Source: an uncultured beta proteobacterium (lineage in GTDB: Bacteria; Pseudomonadota; Gammaproteobacteria; Burkholderiales; Burkholderiaceae_C). Taken from it: DNA of 64,000 nt. The number at the start of each line of letters is the position of its first letter. Within the stretch, counting starts at the first letter, position 1. The position numbers were made by a program, and so were the translations under genes. The notes below the pieces were generated by a model. It ran no database searches. It was not told the DNA's origin and saw nothing but the letters and a program-made list of their open reading frames with translations. This document shows, piece after piece, positions 17,599 through 25,107 of this stretch. The DNA lies in assembly GCA_903909815.1 (NCBI GenBank), contig CAIVXG010000108.1, positions 31,747-95,746 on the forward strand, in the 5' to 3' direction.

Positions 17599-19191
17599 TC
17601 ATAACTTCGCATTGCCGGCAGCATGGCCCAGTGCAAAGGCTTCTTCAAAAACGGAATAGCCGGCCCAGTCGCTGTGGGCGAAGCGCAGCCTTCCGGTGAC
17701 GAGCGCCGCGCCCGGCACGACTTGGCGCAGCGTTCCCGGCGTTGGCGTCGCCATGGCGTGGCCGTAGCGGGTGATGGCGATGCGCGTGAGCTTGTGGTGC
17801 AGGTCTGGGTGCGGCACAGCCAGATCGGCCAGCAGCGCGTCGCGCCAGTGCGTCCAGGGTTGCTCGAAAAGCTGGCGCCGACCTTCCTCGGGAGTGTCGC
17901 CCAGGGCCAGGTACCAGCTGAGCACGGTGGCGGCGGGCACGCGCTGCAGGCTCTGGTGTGTGGCGTCCACATAGCCCAGGCTTTGCAATGCGGGAGCGGT
18001 GCCGGATGTTTTCTCATCCGGGTAGACCACGTTGTCCCAACTCGGCGCGGCGCCGGGCCGGTCGTTCAAGGGCTGGGCGATGTGCACGTTGGCCACGAGC
18101 CAGGGTGCGTAGCGGATGTGTGCGGCGCGCTCTCGGACCCGGGCATCGGGGCTTTGCAGCACGCGCGCCGCCACCATCACGGGCAAGGCCACGATGCAGC
18201 GCTCAGCCTGCCAACGTTGCACGGTTTGGGTGGCAGTGTTGTAGGCATCGATCTGCACGCCGTGCTTGCCCTCGTCGATACGCAGCACGATCTGGCCCGT
18301 GTGCAACTGACCGGCGGCCAGGGGAGCAGCCAGGCGCTGCGTGAGCCAGGCATTGCCCTGCGGCCAGGTGAACACGCCCTCGCGCTCGGCATTGCCGTCG
18401 CCTGGGACATGAAAACCGTGGCGGCTGGCAAAGTAGTGAATTCCGGCCCAGGCGCAGACCGTATTCAGGCCGGCGCCAAAGTCGTCGCGGCAACAATAAT
18501 CGAGGTACCACAGCAGGTGCCCATCGCTCAAACCCTGTTGCTGGAGCCAGGCTGAAAACGTGATGCCATCGAGTTCGAGTTGCAGCGCCGATGCGCGCAC
18601 GCTCGTCACCGGAACGACCCAGCGCGCCGCCTTGCTGAGGTGCTCCACCAGAGTCGAAAACTTTCGGTATGCGGCCAGCGTTTGCGCCCCCACGCCGTGC
18701 AGCGGCAGCATTCCTTCCTGCCATTCGCCGCGAAAGAACAGGCGTTCCTGCGGGCTGTGGCACAGATGCATTTCGTCCCAGACCCAACGCCCCGACACGC
18801 GTTGGCGCAAGCCGAATTCTTCCAACAGATCCTGCAGCTGTGGCGCGTCGTCGCCTGGCACAGGCAGGTAGTGCGCGCCCATGGGGCAGGCAATGCCGCT
18901 GAGCTGCGTGGCGCGCGCATTGCCGCCGGCGCTGTCCTCCAGTTCCAGCAGCGCGAAATCGTTCATGCCGCGCAAGCGCAGCGCCCGCGCCGCCGCCAAA
19001 CCCGCCACGCCGCCGCCAGCGATGAGGACACGGGTGCGCTTGGTGGTGGTGGGCGCCGGCCAGGTCCTGGTGTCGCGCAACAGGTGGCCGCGTTCAAGAT
19101 CCACGCCCTCGAACCCGCCTTGGATTTCGTGCTCGGCTTTGCAGCCGATGAGGGGCAGGGCGCTGGCGGCGAGGAAATGGCGGCGTTGCAT
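17599..19191 (-). CDS. FAD-dependent amine-oxidase-like oxidoreductase, probable Tat lipoprotein
   Basis: 530 residues from ATG 19191; the frame upstream is repeat-derived. The N-terminus QRRHFLAASALPLIGC has a twin arginine and a lipobox Cys17, suggesting export of the folded flavoprotein by Tat and lipid anchoring. The FAD Rossmann motif is VLIAGGGVAGLAAARAL (GGGVAG at 59-64), followed by LLELEDSAGGNARA, as in flavin amine oxidases and phytoene-desaturase-type enzymes. The C-terminal flavin-contact region is visible near TGRLRFAHSDWAGYSVFEEA. Conserved proteins of this type often neighbour SpeE-like and DUF350 genes, as on the other side of the inserted block here, so polyamine or another periplasmic amine oxidation is a reasonable inference, not shown. 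Confidence 0.8.
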   Translation of the reverse strand: MQRRHFLAASALPLIGCKAEHEIQGGFEGVDLERGHLLRDTRTWPAPTTTKRTRVLIAGGGVAGLAAARALRLRGMNDFALLELEDSAGGNARATQLSGIACPMGAHYLPVPGDDAPQLQDLLEEFGLRQRVSGRWVWDEMHLCHSPQERLFFRGEWQEGMLPLHGVGAQTLAAYRKFSTLVEHLSKAARWVVPVTSVRASALQLELDGITFSAWLQQQGLSDGHLLWYLDYCCRDDFGAGLNTVCAWAGIHYFASRHGFHVPGDGNAEREGVFTWPQGNAWLTQRLAAPLAAGQLHTGQIVLRIDEGKHGVQIDAYNTATQTVQRWQAERCIVALPVMVAARVLQSPDARVRERAAHIRYAPWLVANVHIAQPLNDRPGAAPSWDNVVYPDEKTSGTAPALQSLGYVDATHQSLQRVPAATVLSWYLALGDTPEEGRRQLFEQPWTHWRDALLADLAVPHPDLHHKLTRIAITRYGHAMATPTPGTLRQVVPGAALVTGRLRFAHSDWAGYSVFEEAFALGHAAGNAKL

Positions 19192-19233
19192 CACGGTGCA
19201 CCCTCGGCATGGCTTGCCGCGCCATGAAAATAC

Positions 19234-19263
19234 CTGGACTGCCGCGCTTCGCTCGCAATGACG
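19234..19263. repeat. Single REP-like arm
   Basis: One inverted-orientation copy (CTGGACTGCCGCGCTTCG then CTCGCAATGACG) between the FAD oxidoreductase and the jet remnant. It marks the outer edge of the inserted Wadjet-derived block. Confidence 0.8.
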
Positions 19264-19273
19264 AATTCCCGGC

Positions 19274-19843
19274 TCATAGGTCCAAGCACAGTTTGGCGAG
19301 CGCCAGATGCACCCAATCAAAGCCTATCCGCTCCTGCTCCAGGCGCAGGTTGTTGCGGATGCGGTTGTCGCGCAGATCGTCGTGCAGGGAGCGCTCCTCG
19401 GGATCGAGCCGGGGCAGGTCGCGCAGCGTTTTCTGCTCAACTTCGCCCCATACCGATTCAAATGCCAGCAAGGTGCTGCGGTCCATCAGAAATGAAGTCA
19501 CATGCCCGAACTGGCTGCGCAACTGGTCAAGGATCGCAAAACCGTGGGTGTCGATATCGCCCCAGTAATGGATGCGACTGCGTGCCAGCCGCTGGGCCTC
19601 GCGCAGCACCTCGAATCCATAGCCGGCGCCGAACAGGACCACGCTGTCCTTGACCTGGGGAAAGGGCAGGAAATTGATTTTGTTCTCGGTCATGAAGACG
19701 CGCGAGATGCTGGCGCCCAGCCGCACGTTGGGCGCGACGAACACGCGATGCAAGAAACTCGTCACCAGCGGCGCATGGTCTGAACGCAGCAGACGCCATG
19801 CGGGGTGGCTGTTGCGCAGGTGGCTGAGGGTGGTGTAGTCCAT
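19274..19843 (-). pseudogene. Wadjet defence remnant: jetA (DUF3375) start fused in frame to jetD (DUF2220) end
   Basis: 189 residues from ATG 19843. Residues about 1-41 (LSHLRNSHPAWRLLRSDHAP, then VTSFLHRVFVAPNVR) are the characteristic N-terminus of DUF3375/JetA. Residues about 46-189 are the C-terminal Toprim domain of JetD (RVFMTENKINFLPFP, then GAGYGFEVL and HYWGDIDTHGFAILDQLR). A full type I Wadjet operon is jetA-jetB-jetC-jetD. Here everything between the first about 40 codons of jetA and the second half of jetD is missing, with a junction near 19700-19730. The Toprim metal residues (Glu in TENK, DxD in GDIDTHG) survive, but the DNA-sensing SMC partners are gone. The ATG follows the AlbA_2 gene stop by 2 nt, so it may still be translated. 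Very probably non-functional as plasmid defence. Confidence 0.8.
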
Positions 19844-19845
19844 GC

Positions 19846-21171
19846 TCACGTATTCTGTGCCCTTTGGCTTGCAAGCCATTGCTGGCCAAGCGCGGTCACA
19901 CGGTACGCTTGTTTGGTGCTGCGCGGAGTGCTTGGCAGGGTCATCTCCAGATAGCCCGCCGTGATGGCGGGCACCAGATAGGTTTTACGGAAATGCTCGG
20001 CATTCTTCAGTCCCATCGCCTCCTGCAGAGCGGGCCTGGACATGGCGCTTTGCACCACCCGCAGCAGGGCTGCAACTTGCATGGTCACATCCGTGGTGAC
20101 TTGATCGGTAGGCTGTTGCGCCAGCGCATGTACCGGCAAGCGAATGACGTAGGAACAGCGGTCGTCATCCGTTTCAAACAGCGGCGCCGGTGAGCCGTTG
20201 GCGGCCATCACCTGCAAGATCTTGGGCATGCCGGTAGAGCGCCCCTCGGTCAGATCCAGCTCCTTCAATAATTCGCCGATGCGCCGCTTGCGGTAGCGGC
20301 GGCTCACCGCGCGCCCGGCCTCAAAATCAGCCAGTTTGATGGAGCGGTCCGGCCCCGGAAAACTCAGCACCACCAGTTCATCGCGGCCGATGCGCACCTC
20401 AATCGGTTCGCGTTCTTCATACGAGCGGTGGTACACCGCGTTGACCACCGCTTCTTCAATCGCCGCATACGGAAAGTTCCAAAACCGCGTGGCCTCAGCC
20501 CGATCCGGGTGCTTGATCACTGTTTCGACCAGATGGCTGCGCTCGATAAAGCTCAGCGCATCGCGCACCATGCGGCTCAGCGGGCCTTTGAAAATCTTCT
20601 CGTCAAAGCGGTCGCCCCCGGCCCCTTCGGGAAACCACTCCACGTCAATCTGCGTGCAGGGGAAGCAGCGGTCGTCCCATGGCACCTTGGCCGTGAGACC
20701 CAGCGGTTCCTGCTCGGTCTCGCCCTTGGCCTCTACCGTGCTGCTGTAACGGCGGATGTAGTAGTGCCAGATCTTGTGTTTGCCGCTGACCGAAGCCGGC
20801 ACCTTGTAGGGCCGGGTCTGTCCGCCAGGTGCCCACAACACCATCAAGTTGCGGCCATCCACCACCTCCACCGTGAGCACGGGGAAGTCGGGCGGTTGCA
20901 TCAATTGGCAGGCTGCCAGCAATTCCTGCTGAATCTTGTCGAGCTGGTTGGCGGCCAAGCCCACGGGGGGAAAAACGGGCTGCTTGTGCGCATCGCAGTC
21001 CTGCCCGATCACCATGTAGCCGCCGCTCAGGTTTTCAAAGTCGTTGGCAAAAGCGCATATCGTGCGCAGCACCGCGTCCGGGTTCCATCCCGCCTTGTAC
21101 TCAATGCGCTCACCCTCCAACTTGCGCTGGTGCAGAAGGTCGTTGAGGTTGATGGGCAGCTTGTCAGGCAT
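19846..21171 (-). CDS. ATP-binding protein with AlbA_2 (Schlafen-like) and HATPase_c_4 domains
   Basis: 441 residues from ATG 21171. The N-terminal AlbA_2 domain (about 12-130) has the EGERIEYKAGW and ICAFANDFENLSGGYMVIG motifs. A GHKL-type ATPase region follows (FPYAAIEEAVVNAVYHRSY, then LLKELDLTEGRSTGMPKILQ), then a C-terminal winged-helix region (about 365-441). Such proteins are usually called transcriptional regulators or RecG-like. In my recollection they also occur immediately upstream of defence operons. Here the gene is translationally adjacent to the jetA'-'jetD scar (2-nt gap), which suggests it entered with the Wadjet island and may have controlled it. No clear Shine-Dalgarno is seen. 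Alternative: an independent Schlafen-type effector. Confidence 0.8.
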   Translation of the reverse strand: MPDKLPINLNDLLHQRKLEGERIEYKAGWNPDAVLRTICAFANDFENLSGGYMVIGQDCDAHKQPVFPPVGLAANQLDKIQQELLAACQLMQPPDFPVLTVEVVDGRNLMVLWAPGGQTRPYKVPASVSGKHKIWHYYIRRYSSTVEAKGETEQEPLGLTAKVPWDDRCFPCTQIDVEWFPEGAGGDRFDEKIFKGPLSRMVRDALSFIERSHLVETVIKHPDRAEATRFWNFPYAAIEEAVVNAVYHRSYEEREPIEVRIGRDELVVLSFPGPDRSIKLADFEAGRAVSRRYRKRRIGELLKELDLTEGRSTGMPKILQVMAANGSPAPLFETDDDRCSYVIRLPVHALAQQPTDQVTTDVTMQVAALLRVVQSAMSRPALQEAMGLKNAEHFRKTYLVPAITAGYLEMTLPSTPRSTKQAYRVTALGQQWLASQRAQNT

Positions 21172-21247
21172 GTTGGGGTTCGATCGGATTTGGCAGGGTG
21201 TTGATGGTGCTTGAACGAGCGCCTTAGCTCGACGCGATTGTCAAACA

Positions 21248-22777
21248 TCAATGCGCGACCTTGCCCCATTCACTCTCATACGTCGTGACCAGCACCTGGT
21301 TCGACAGCCGATTCACCTCGGCCGGGACGCGTGCCATGTCCAGCGGGAAATCGAACAGCAGCGGCATGGATTTCAAATCGAGAAAGCGCAGACCCGGGGG
21401 AAGTGATGTGGGCTGGCGCCAGGGCCTGCGGCTGGCGATGATGTAGCCCCATTCGCCAAAGCTGGGAACGTCGGCGTGGTAGGGCGTGGCGTGCAGGCCC
21501 ACGGACTCCACCGTCTGCACTACGGTCCAGAAGCTCTGGCGCGCCACCAGGGGCGAGGTGGTCTGGATCACGGCGTAGCCGCTGGCTGAGAGGCGCTGAT
21601 CGAGCAGGCCGTAGAAGGCGTTGGTGTAGAGCTTGCCGATGGAAAAATTGGTGGGGTCGGGGAAGTCGACGATGATGATGTCGAACGTGTCCGTGCCCTG
21701 TTCCAGCCACTTGAAGGCGTCGGCGTTCACGACGTGGACCTTGGGCGAAAGCAGTGAGCTGCCGTTGAGGGCCACGAGCGCGGGCTGTTGTGAAAACAGC
21801 CGGGTCATGGCCGGGTCCAGCTCCACCAGCGTGATACTTTCCACACCCGGGTACTTGAGCACCTCGCGCACCGCCATGCCGTCGCCGCCGCCCAGGATTG
21901 CCACCTTTTTCACGGCGCCGTGCGCCGCCATCGCCGGGTGCACCAGAGCCTCGTGGTAGCGGTATTCGTCGCGCTGCGAAAACTGCAGATTGCCGTTGAG
22001 AAACAAACGCAAACCCGGCTTGCCCTGCGTCACCACGATGCGCTGGTATTGGGAGTCGGCCGTGAACACGACGTGATCCTGGTAGAACTTGTCCTCGGCC
22101 AGCGAGGTGATCTGATCCGCCGCGGCAAAGGCCATGACCAGGGCGATCAGCGTGAGTGCGCAGGCCAGCGCGTGCGCGGCGAAGCGGCGCAGCTCGTGCC
22201 GAAACAGCCACAGCGCCCACAGCGCCACGGCCGCGTTCATCAGGCCAAACAGCAGGCCGGTGCGGATCAGTCCCAGCTGAGGCACCAACAGCAACGGGAA
22301 GGCGATCGACACCGCCAGCGCGCCCAGGTAGTCGAAGGTGAGCACCTGCGACACCAGTTCCTTGAAGGCCACGTTGCGGCGCAGGATGCGCATCACCAGC
22401 GGGATCTCCAGCCCCACCAGAATGCCCACCAGTGTCACCAGTGCGTACAGCAGGAAGTGAAACGCACCGGGCAGATAGCCGTTGGCCAGGAACAGCAGCG
22501 CCGGCATGGCGCCACCGGCGAGCGCCACCAGCAGTTCGATGCGCAAGAAGTGCGCCGGCAATTGGCGCTCGAAGTAGCGCGAGCCATACGAGCCCAGCCC
22601 CATGGCGAACAGGTAGCTGCCGATGACGGTGGAGAACTGCAGCACCGAGTCGCCCAGCAGGTAGGACGCAACAGCGCCCGCGGCAAGCTCATAGATGAGC
22701 CCGCAGGCGGCCACCACGAACACGCTGGCGAGCAGCGCGACCTCGAGTGGGCGCGGGGCGACGGGGCCAGGTTTCAA
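21248..22777 (-). CDS. Membrane-anchored spermidine-synthase-like aminopropyltransferase
   Basis: 509 residues from a TTG at 22777, the only sensible start since it follows the DUF350 stop by 7 nt. The N-terminal 220 residues hold about seven transmembrane helices. The C-terminal half is a SpeE-type methyltransferase fold with NGNLQFSQRDEYRYHEALVH (261-280), ILGGGDG (294-300) and DIIIVDFPDP at the catalytic position. SpeE transfers an aminopropyl group from decarboxylated S-adenosylmethionine to putrescine. Membrane-fused versions recur beside DUF350, DUF4178 and SPFH genes and their product is not established. No SpeD-like decarboxylase lies in the window. Likely one operon with the genes upstream (SPFH, DUF4178, DUF350). 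Confidence 0.87.
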   Translation of the reverse strand: MKPGPVAPRPLEVALLASVFVVAACGLIYELAAGAVASYLLGDSVLQFSTVIGSYLFAMGLGSYGSRYFERQLPAHFLRIELLVALAGGAMPALLFLANGYLPGAFHFLLYALVTLVGILVGLEIPLVMRILRRNVAFKELVSQVLTFDYLGALAVSIAFPLLLVPQLGLIRTGLLFGLMNAAVALWALWLFRHELRRFAAHALACALTLIALVMAFAAADQITSLAEDKFYQDHVVFTADSQYQRIVVTQGKPGLRLFLNGNLQFSQRDEYRYHEALVHPAMAAHGAVKKVAILGGGDGMAVREVLKYPGVESITLVELDPAMTRLFSQQPALVALNGSSLLSPKVHVVNADAFKWLEQGTDTFDIIIVDFPDPTNFSIGKLYTNAFYGLLDQRLSASGYAVIQTTSPLVARQSFWTVVQTVESVGLHATPYHADVPSFGEWGYIIASRRPWRQPTSLPPGLRFLDLKSMPLLFDFPLDMARVPAEVNRLSNQVLVTTYESEWGKVAH

Positions 22778-22784
22778 ATCGGGC

Positions 22785-23006
22785 TTAACCGTGCACGGCC
22801 GCCGCGATGATGATGCAGATGCCCAGGCTCATGGAGCCCACCACGATCGCCAGCGCGATGTTGTGCTTCTCCACCAGTTCATGCCAGAGCTTGTAGGGCG
22901 TGAGCTTGTCGATCGCGACAAAGCACAGCCAGAACACGATCACGCCCACCAGCGCGAACAGGATGGAGCCAAAAAAGACTCCGGGTTTCAGCCATTCAAG
23001 TCCCAT
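22785..23006 (-). CDS. DUF350 family small membrane protein (YjfL-like)
   Basis: 73 residues from ATG 23006, chosen over the upstream TTG/ATG because GGAG lies at the right distance (CTGGAGACCATC ATG). Two transmembrane helices (about 10-30 and 48-70) flank a short loop DKLTPYKLWHELVEKHN, matching the single-repeat form of DUF350. Function unknown. The family is repeatedly found with SpeE-like, DUF4178 and SPFH proteins, so it is probably the membrane partner of that set. The stop is 7 nt before the SpeE-like start. Confidence 0.85.
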   Translation of the reverse strand: MGLEWLKPGVFFGSILFALVGVIVFWLCFVAIDKLTPYKLWHELVEKHNIALAIVVGSMSLGICIIIAAAVHG

Positions 23007-23052
23007 GATGGTCTCCAGTAGAAAGTTATTGAGCTTGTGCAAACACAGGTTC

Positions 23053-23139
23053 CGTCATCGCGAGCGCAGCGGGGCGGTCCATTTCTTCGCTGATTCTCCC
23101 GCATGGACTGCCACGTCGCGTCGCTCCTCGCAGTGACGA
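23053..23139. repeat. Inverted pair of REP-like arms
   Basis: A direct arm CGTCATCGCGAGCGCAGC...GGCGGTCC at 23053-23080 faces an inverted arm GGACTGCCACGTCGCGTCGC...CAGTGACG ending at 23139. They can form a long hairpin in the transcript between the DUF4178 and DUF350 genes. Confidence 0.8.
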
Positions 23140-23157
23140 AGGCATTGTTCGCGCGGG

Positions 23158-24681
23158 TCATTTGTGTCCGCCCCCACCCGAATAGCCGCCGTAGGAGCCG
23201 CCGGAACTGCGGGCTCCGTAGGACGATGACGAACAGTTTTCATAGGTCGGGTCGCACGAGGACGAGCAGCGACTGAGCAAGACGATCAGGACCAGCACCA
23301 CGACCACCACGATGAGGACGGTGCGCAGTCGCAGACTGCTGTTGGCGCTGAAGGGCGCGACGTCGCTGCGCGTGAACAGCGCCTGCTGGCCTTCAAGATG
23401 GAAGGCCTTGGCCACCTGCTCGCTGCTGATCAGGCTGCCGCTGGACCACACGGCCTCGGTCGGCGTCTGCTCCAGCGAGAGCAGGTTCGCACCGTTGGCG
23501 AAGTCGCGATTTTGCGTGATCTGGCCGCGCTGCACCTGCCAATAGAATTCGCCCTCCACGTAGGTGGTCTGCGCGCGGTAGACATCCTTGAGCTGGTAGC
23601 GTGTTCCCAGATAGCTGGCACTTTGGCCTTGGCTGTCGCCCATGACGGGTGCACCCGTGGTGGGTTTGACCAGGCTCCAACCCTGCTGCGAGTCCACCAA
23701 AAAACAAAAGCCGCGCTTCTGGTTGAACAGCAGGTATTCATTCCAGCCGAAGGACTCTTCGTCGCCGGGCTCGGTGCCCAGTCGATTCTGAAACCCCACC
23801 ACCTGCCAGTTCACGCCCTGCAGTGTCCCTTGACTTCCCAGCGGAATCAGCGGCGCCACCGGAGCGTCCTGGAGCGCGTGCTGCAGTTGCGCCCCCACAC
23901 CCTGTGACAGGTCGATGATGCTGTGACAGGAGGCACAGGTAATGCTCTTGCTGCTGGCCAAGGTGACAGCGACTGTGGCACCGCAGTTCGGGCAGGAAAA
24001 CTGCTGTCCTTTTTCCTCCTTGGCGCTCTCGTCGCGCAAGCCAGAAAGTTTCAGGTCGTCAAGCAGCACCGCGCGGCCCAGCGAGAGCGCGGGCTGGCCG
24101 CCGGCCAGCGTCGGCCCGTAATCCACGCTCAGCACCTCGCCCTCAGCACTGCGCAGATCGACCACCGAAAACGCCTGTCCCAGGGCGGGCAGATGCGGCA
24201 ACTCACCCTCAGCAGAAATCAGGGAAACCGTTTCATTGGACGCGACGCTGAAGGTCTTGCCGTTGATGGCGGTGGTGCCGCCCACGCGAAAGCGCTCTGC
24301 CGTGGGCAGTTCGCGCTGTGTCGTCAGCGGCAGTGTGAAAACGTAGGCGCCGTTGTCGTCGCTGAGCCAGGCGCTGCGCCCGTCGGCCAGCAGCGCGTGC
24401 CATTCGGCCCAGGTGCCTTCGCGGTACTTGTACTGGAGTCTGCCCACCAGCGTGAAGCCCTGGCCATTCCAGGTGCCCGATGCCAGCAATTGCATGGGGC
24501 TATGGTCGTCAAACAGCTCGGCCATCTTGCCGATACGCGACAGGGTTTCGCCGGCGCGTGCCACGGTGCTATGGCAATAGCCGCAGACCGCGTGCGTGGA
24601 CTGCGCACTGCGAAACTCCACCGGCGCGCCACAGCCCGGGCAAGGCGCGCGGTAGATGCGTTGCGGTGTATCAGTCGCCAA
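23158..24681 (-). CDS. DUF4178 protein with two zinc ribbons and a C-terminal membrane anchor
   Basis: 507 residues from a TTG at 24681 preceded by AAGGGGA. A zinc ribbon at the start (Cys14, Cys17, Cys33, Cys36) is followed by a first DUF4178 domain (about 60-210), a second ribbon (Cys230, Cys233, Cys249, Cys252) and a second DUF4178-like domain (about 270-440). One transmembrane helix comes next (LIVVVVVLVLIVLL, about 460), then a serine/glycine-rich tail with two cysteines (RCSSSCDP). Function is unknown. The architecture suggests a cytoplasmic zinc-ribbon sensor or assembly factor tethered by its C-terminus. It lies between the SPFH gene (separated by a MITE-like element) and DUF350. Confidence 0.82.
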   Translation of the reverse strand: MATDTPQRIYRAPCPGCGAPVEFRSAQSTHAVCGYCHSTVARAGETLSRIGKMAELFDDHSPMQLLASGTWNGQGFTLVGRLQYKYREGTWAEWHALLADGRSAWLSDDNGAYVFTLPLTTQRELPTAERFRVGGTTAINGKTFSVASNETVSLISAEGELPHLPALGQAFSVVDLRSAEGEVLSVDYGPTLAGGQPALSLGRAVLLDDLKLSGLRDESAKEEKGQQFSCPNCGATVAVTLASSKSITCASCHSIIDLSQGVGAQLQHALQDAPVAPLIPLGSQGTLQGVNWQVVGFQNRLGTEPGDEESFGWNEYLLFNQKRGFCFLVDSQQGWSLVKPTTGAPVMGDSQGQSASYLGTRYQLKDVYRAQTTYVEGEFYWQVQRGQITQNRDFANGANLLSLEQTPTEAVWSSGSLISSEQVAKAFHLEGQQALFTRSDVAPFSANSSLRLRTVLIVVVVVLVLIVLLSRCSSSCDPTYENCSSSSYGARSSGGSYGGYSGGGGHK

Positions 24682-24746
24682 GGGGGGTCCCCTTGGCTAG
24701 TCCCGTACCCTCGTTTCCTCTGACTGCATTATTCTTGTTCGTTGCT

Positions 24747-25030
24747 TTCTTTCCCCCCCCTATCCCCCCCGCCCCTTTCCACCCCCGCCGGGGCGGAAAG
24801 GGGAGCCCCATTTGGCCGCGTATCAAAAGGGAATGGGTACAAACTGAAAGGTATTGACCGTTGTAACGGGAGTGTCTGTTGGCACCTCGGCTGTTCGGAT
24901 ATTGAAGCCCTGGTTCGGCAGCGCTCCTGGGTGCGTGTACTTTTCGCCTTTCACACGCGGCCACATGAAGCTCCCCTCTTTCGCCCGGCGGGGCGAGAGA
25001 GGGGCGGGGGGGTGTGAGTGGGGGAAGAAA
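24747..25030. mobile_element. MITE-like element: about 75-bp inverted repeats around a 135-bp core
   Basis: The left arm 24747-24820 (TTCTTTCCCCCCCC... ending TTTGGCCGCG) and the right arm 24956-25030 (CGCGGCCACATG... ending GGGGAAGAAA) are inverted copies of one another with scattered mismatches. Each arm also contains an internal hairpin (CCCCTTTCC...GGAAAGGGG type). The 135-bp core (24821-24955) encodes nothing recognisable. The structure fits a non-autonomous inverted-repeat element or a REP doublet inserted between the SPFH and DUF4178 genes. No target-site duplication was confirmed. Confidence 0.6.
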
Positions 25031-25107
25031 AGGCATGAATAGCAAGGTCTGAATAACCGCGCGCTTCGAAGAATGAAGAATGCCTTTGGGAATTGAATTC
25101 TTCAGGT

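Noticed and set aside
17259..18017. Upstream extension of the CPBP protease frame (250 extra codons)
   Set aside because: It runs through repeat DNA and the antisense of the FAD oxidoreductase. The natural start with a membrane helix is ATG 17258.
24821..24955. Small gene inside the MITE-like core
   Set aside because: Short frames exist but none has a ribosome-binding site or family resemblance.
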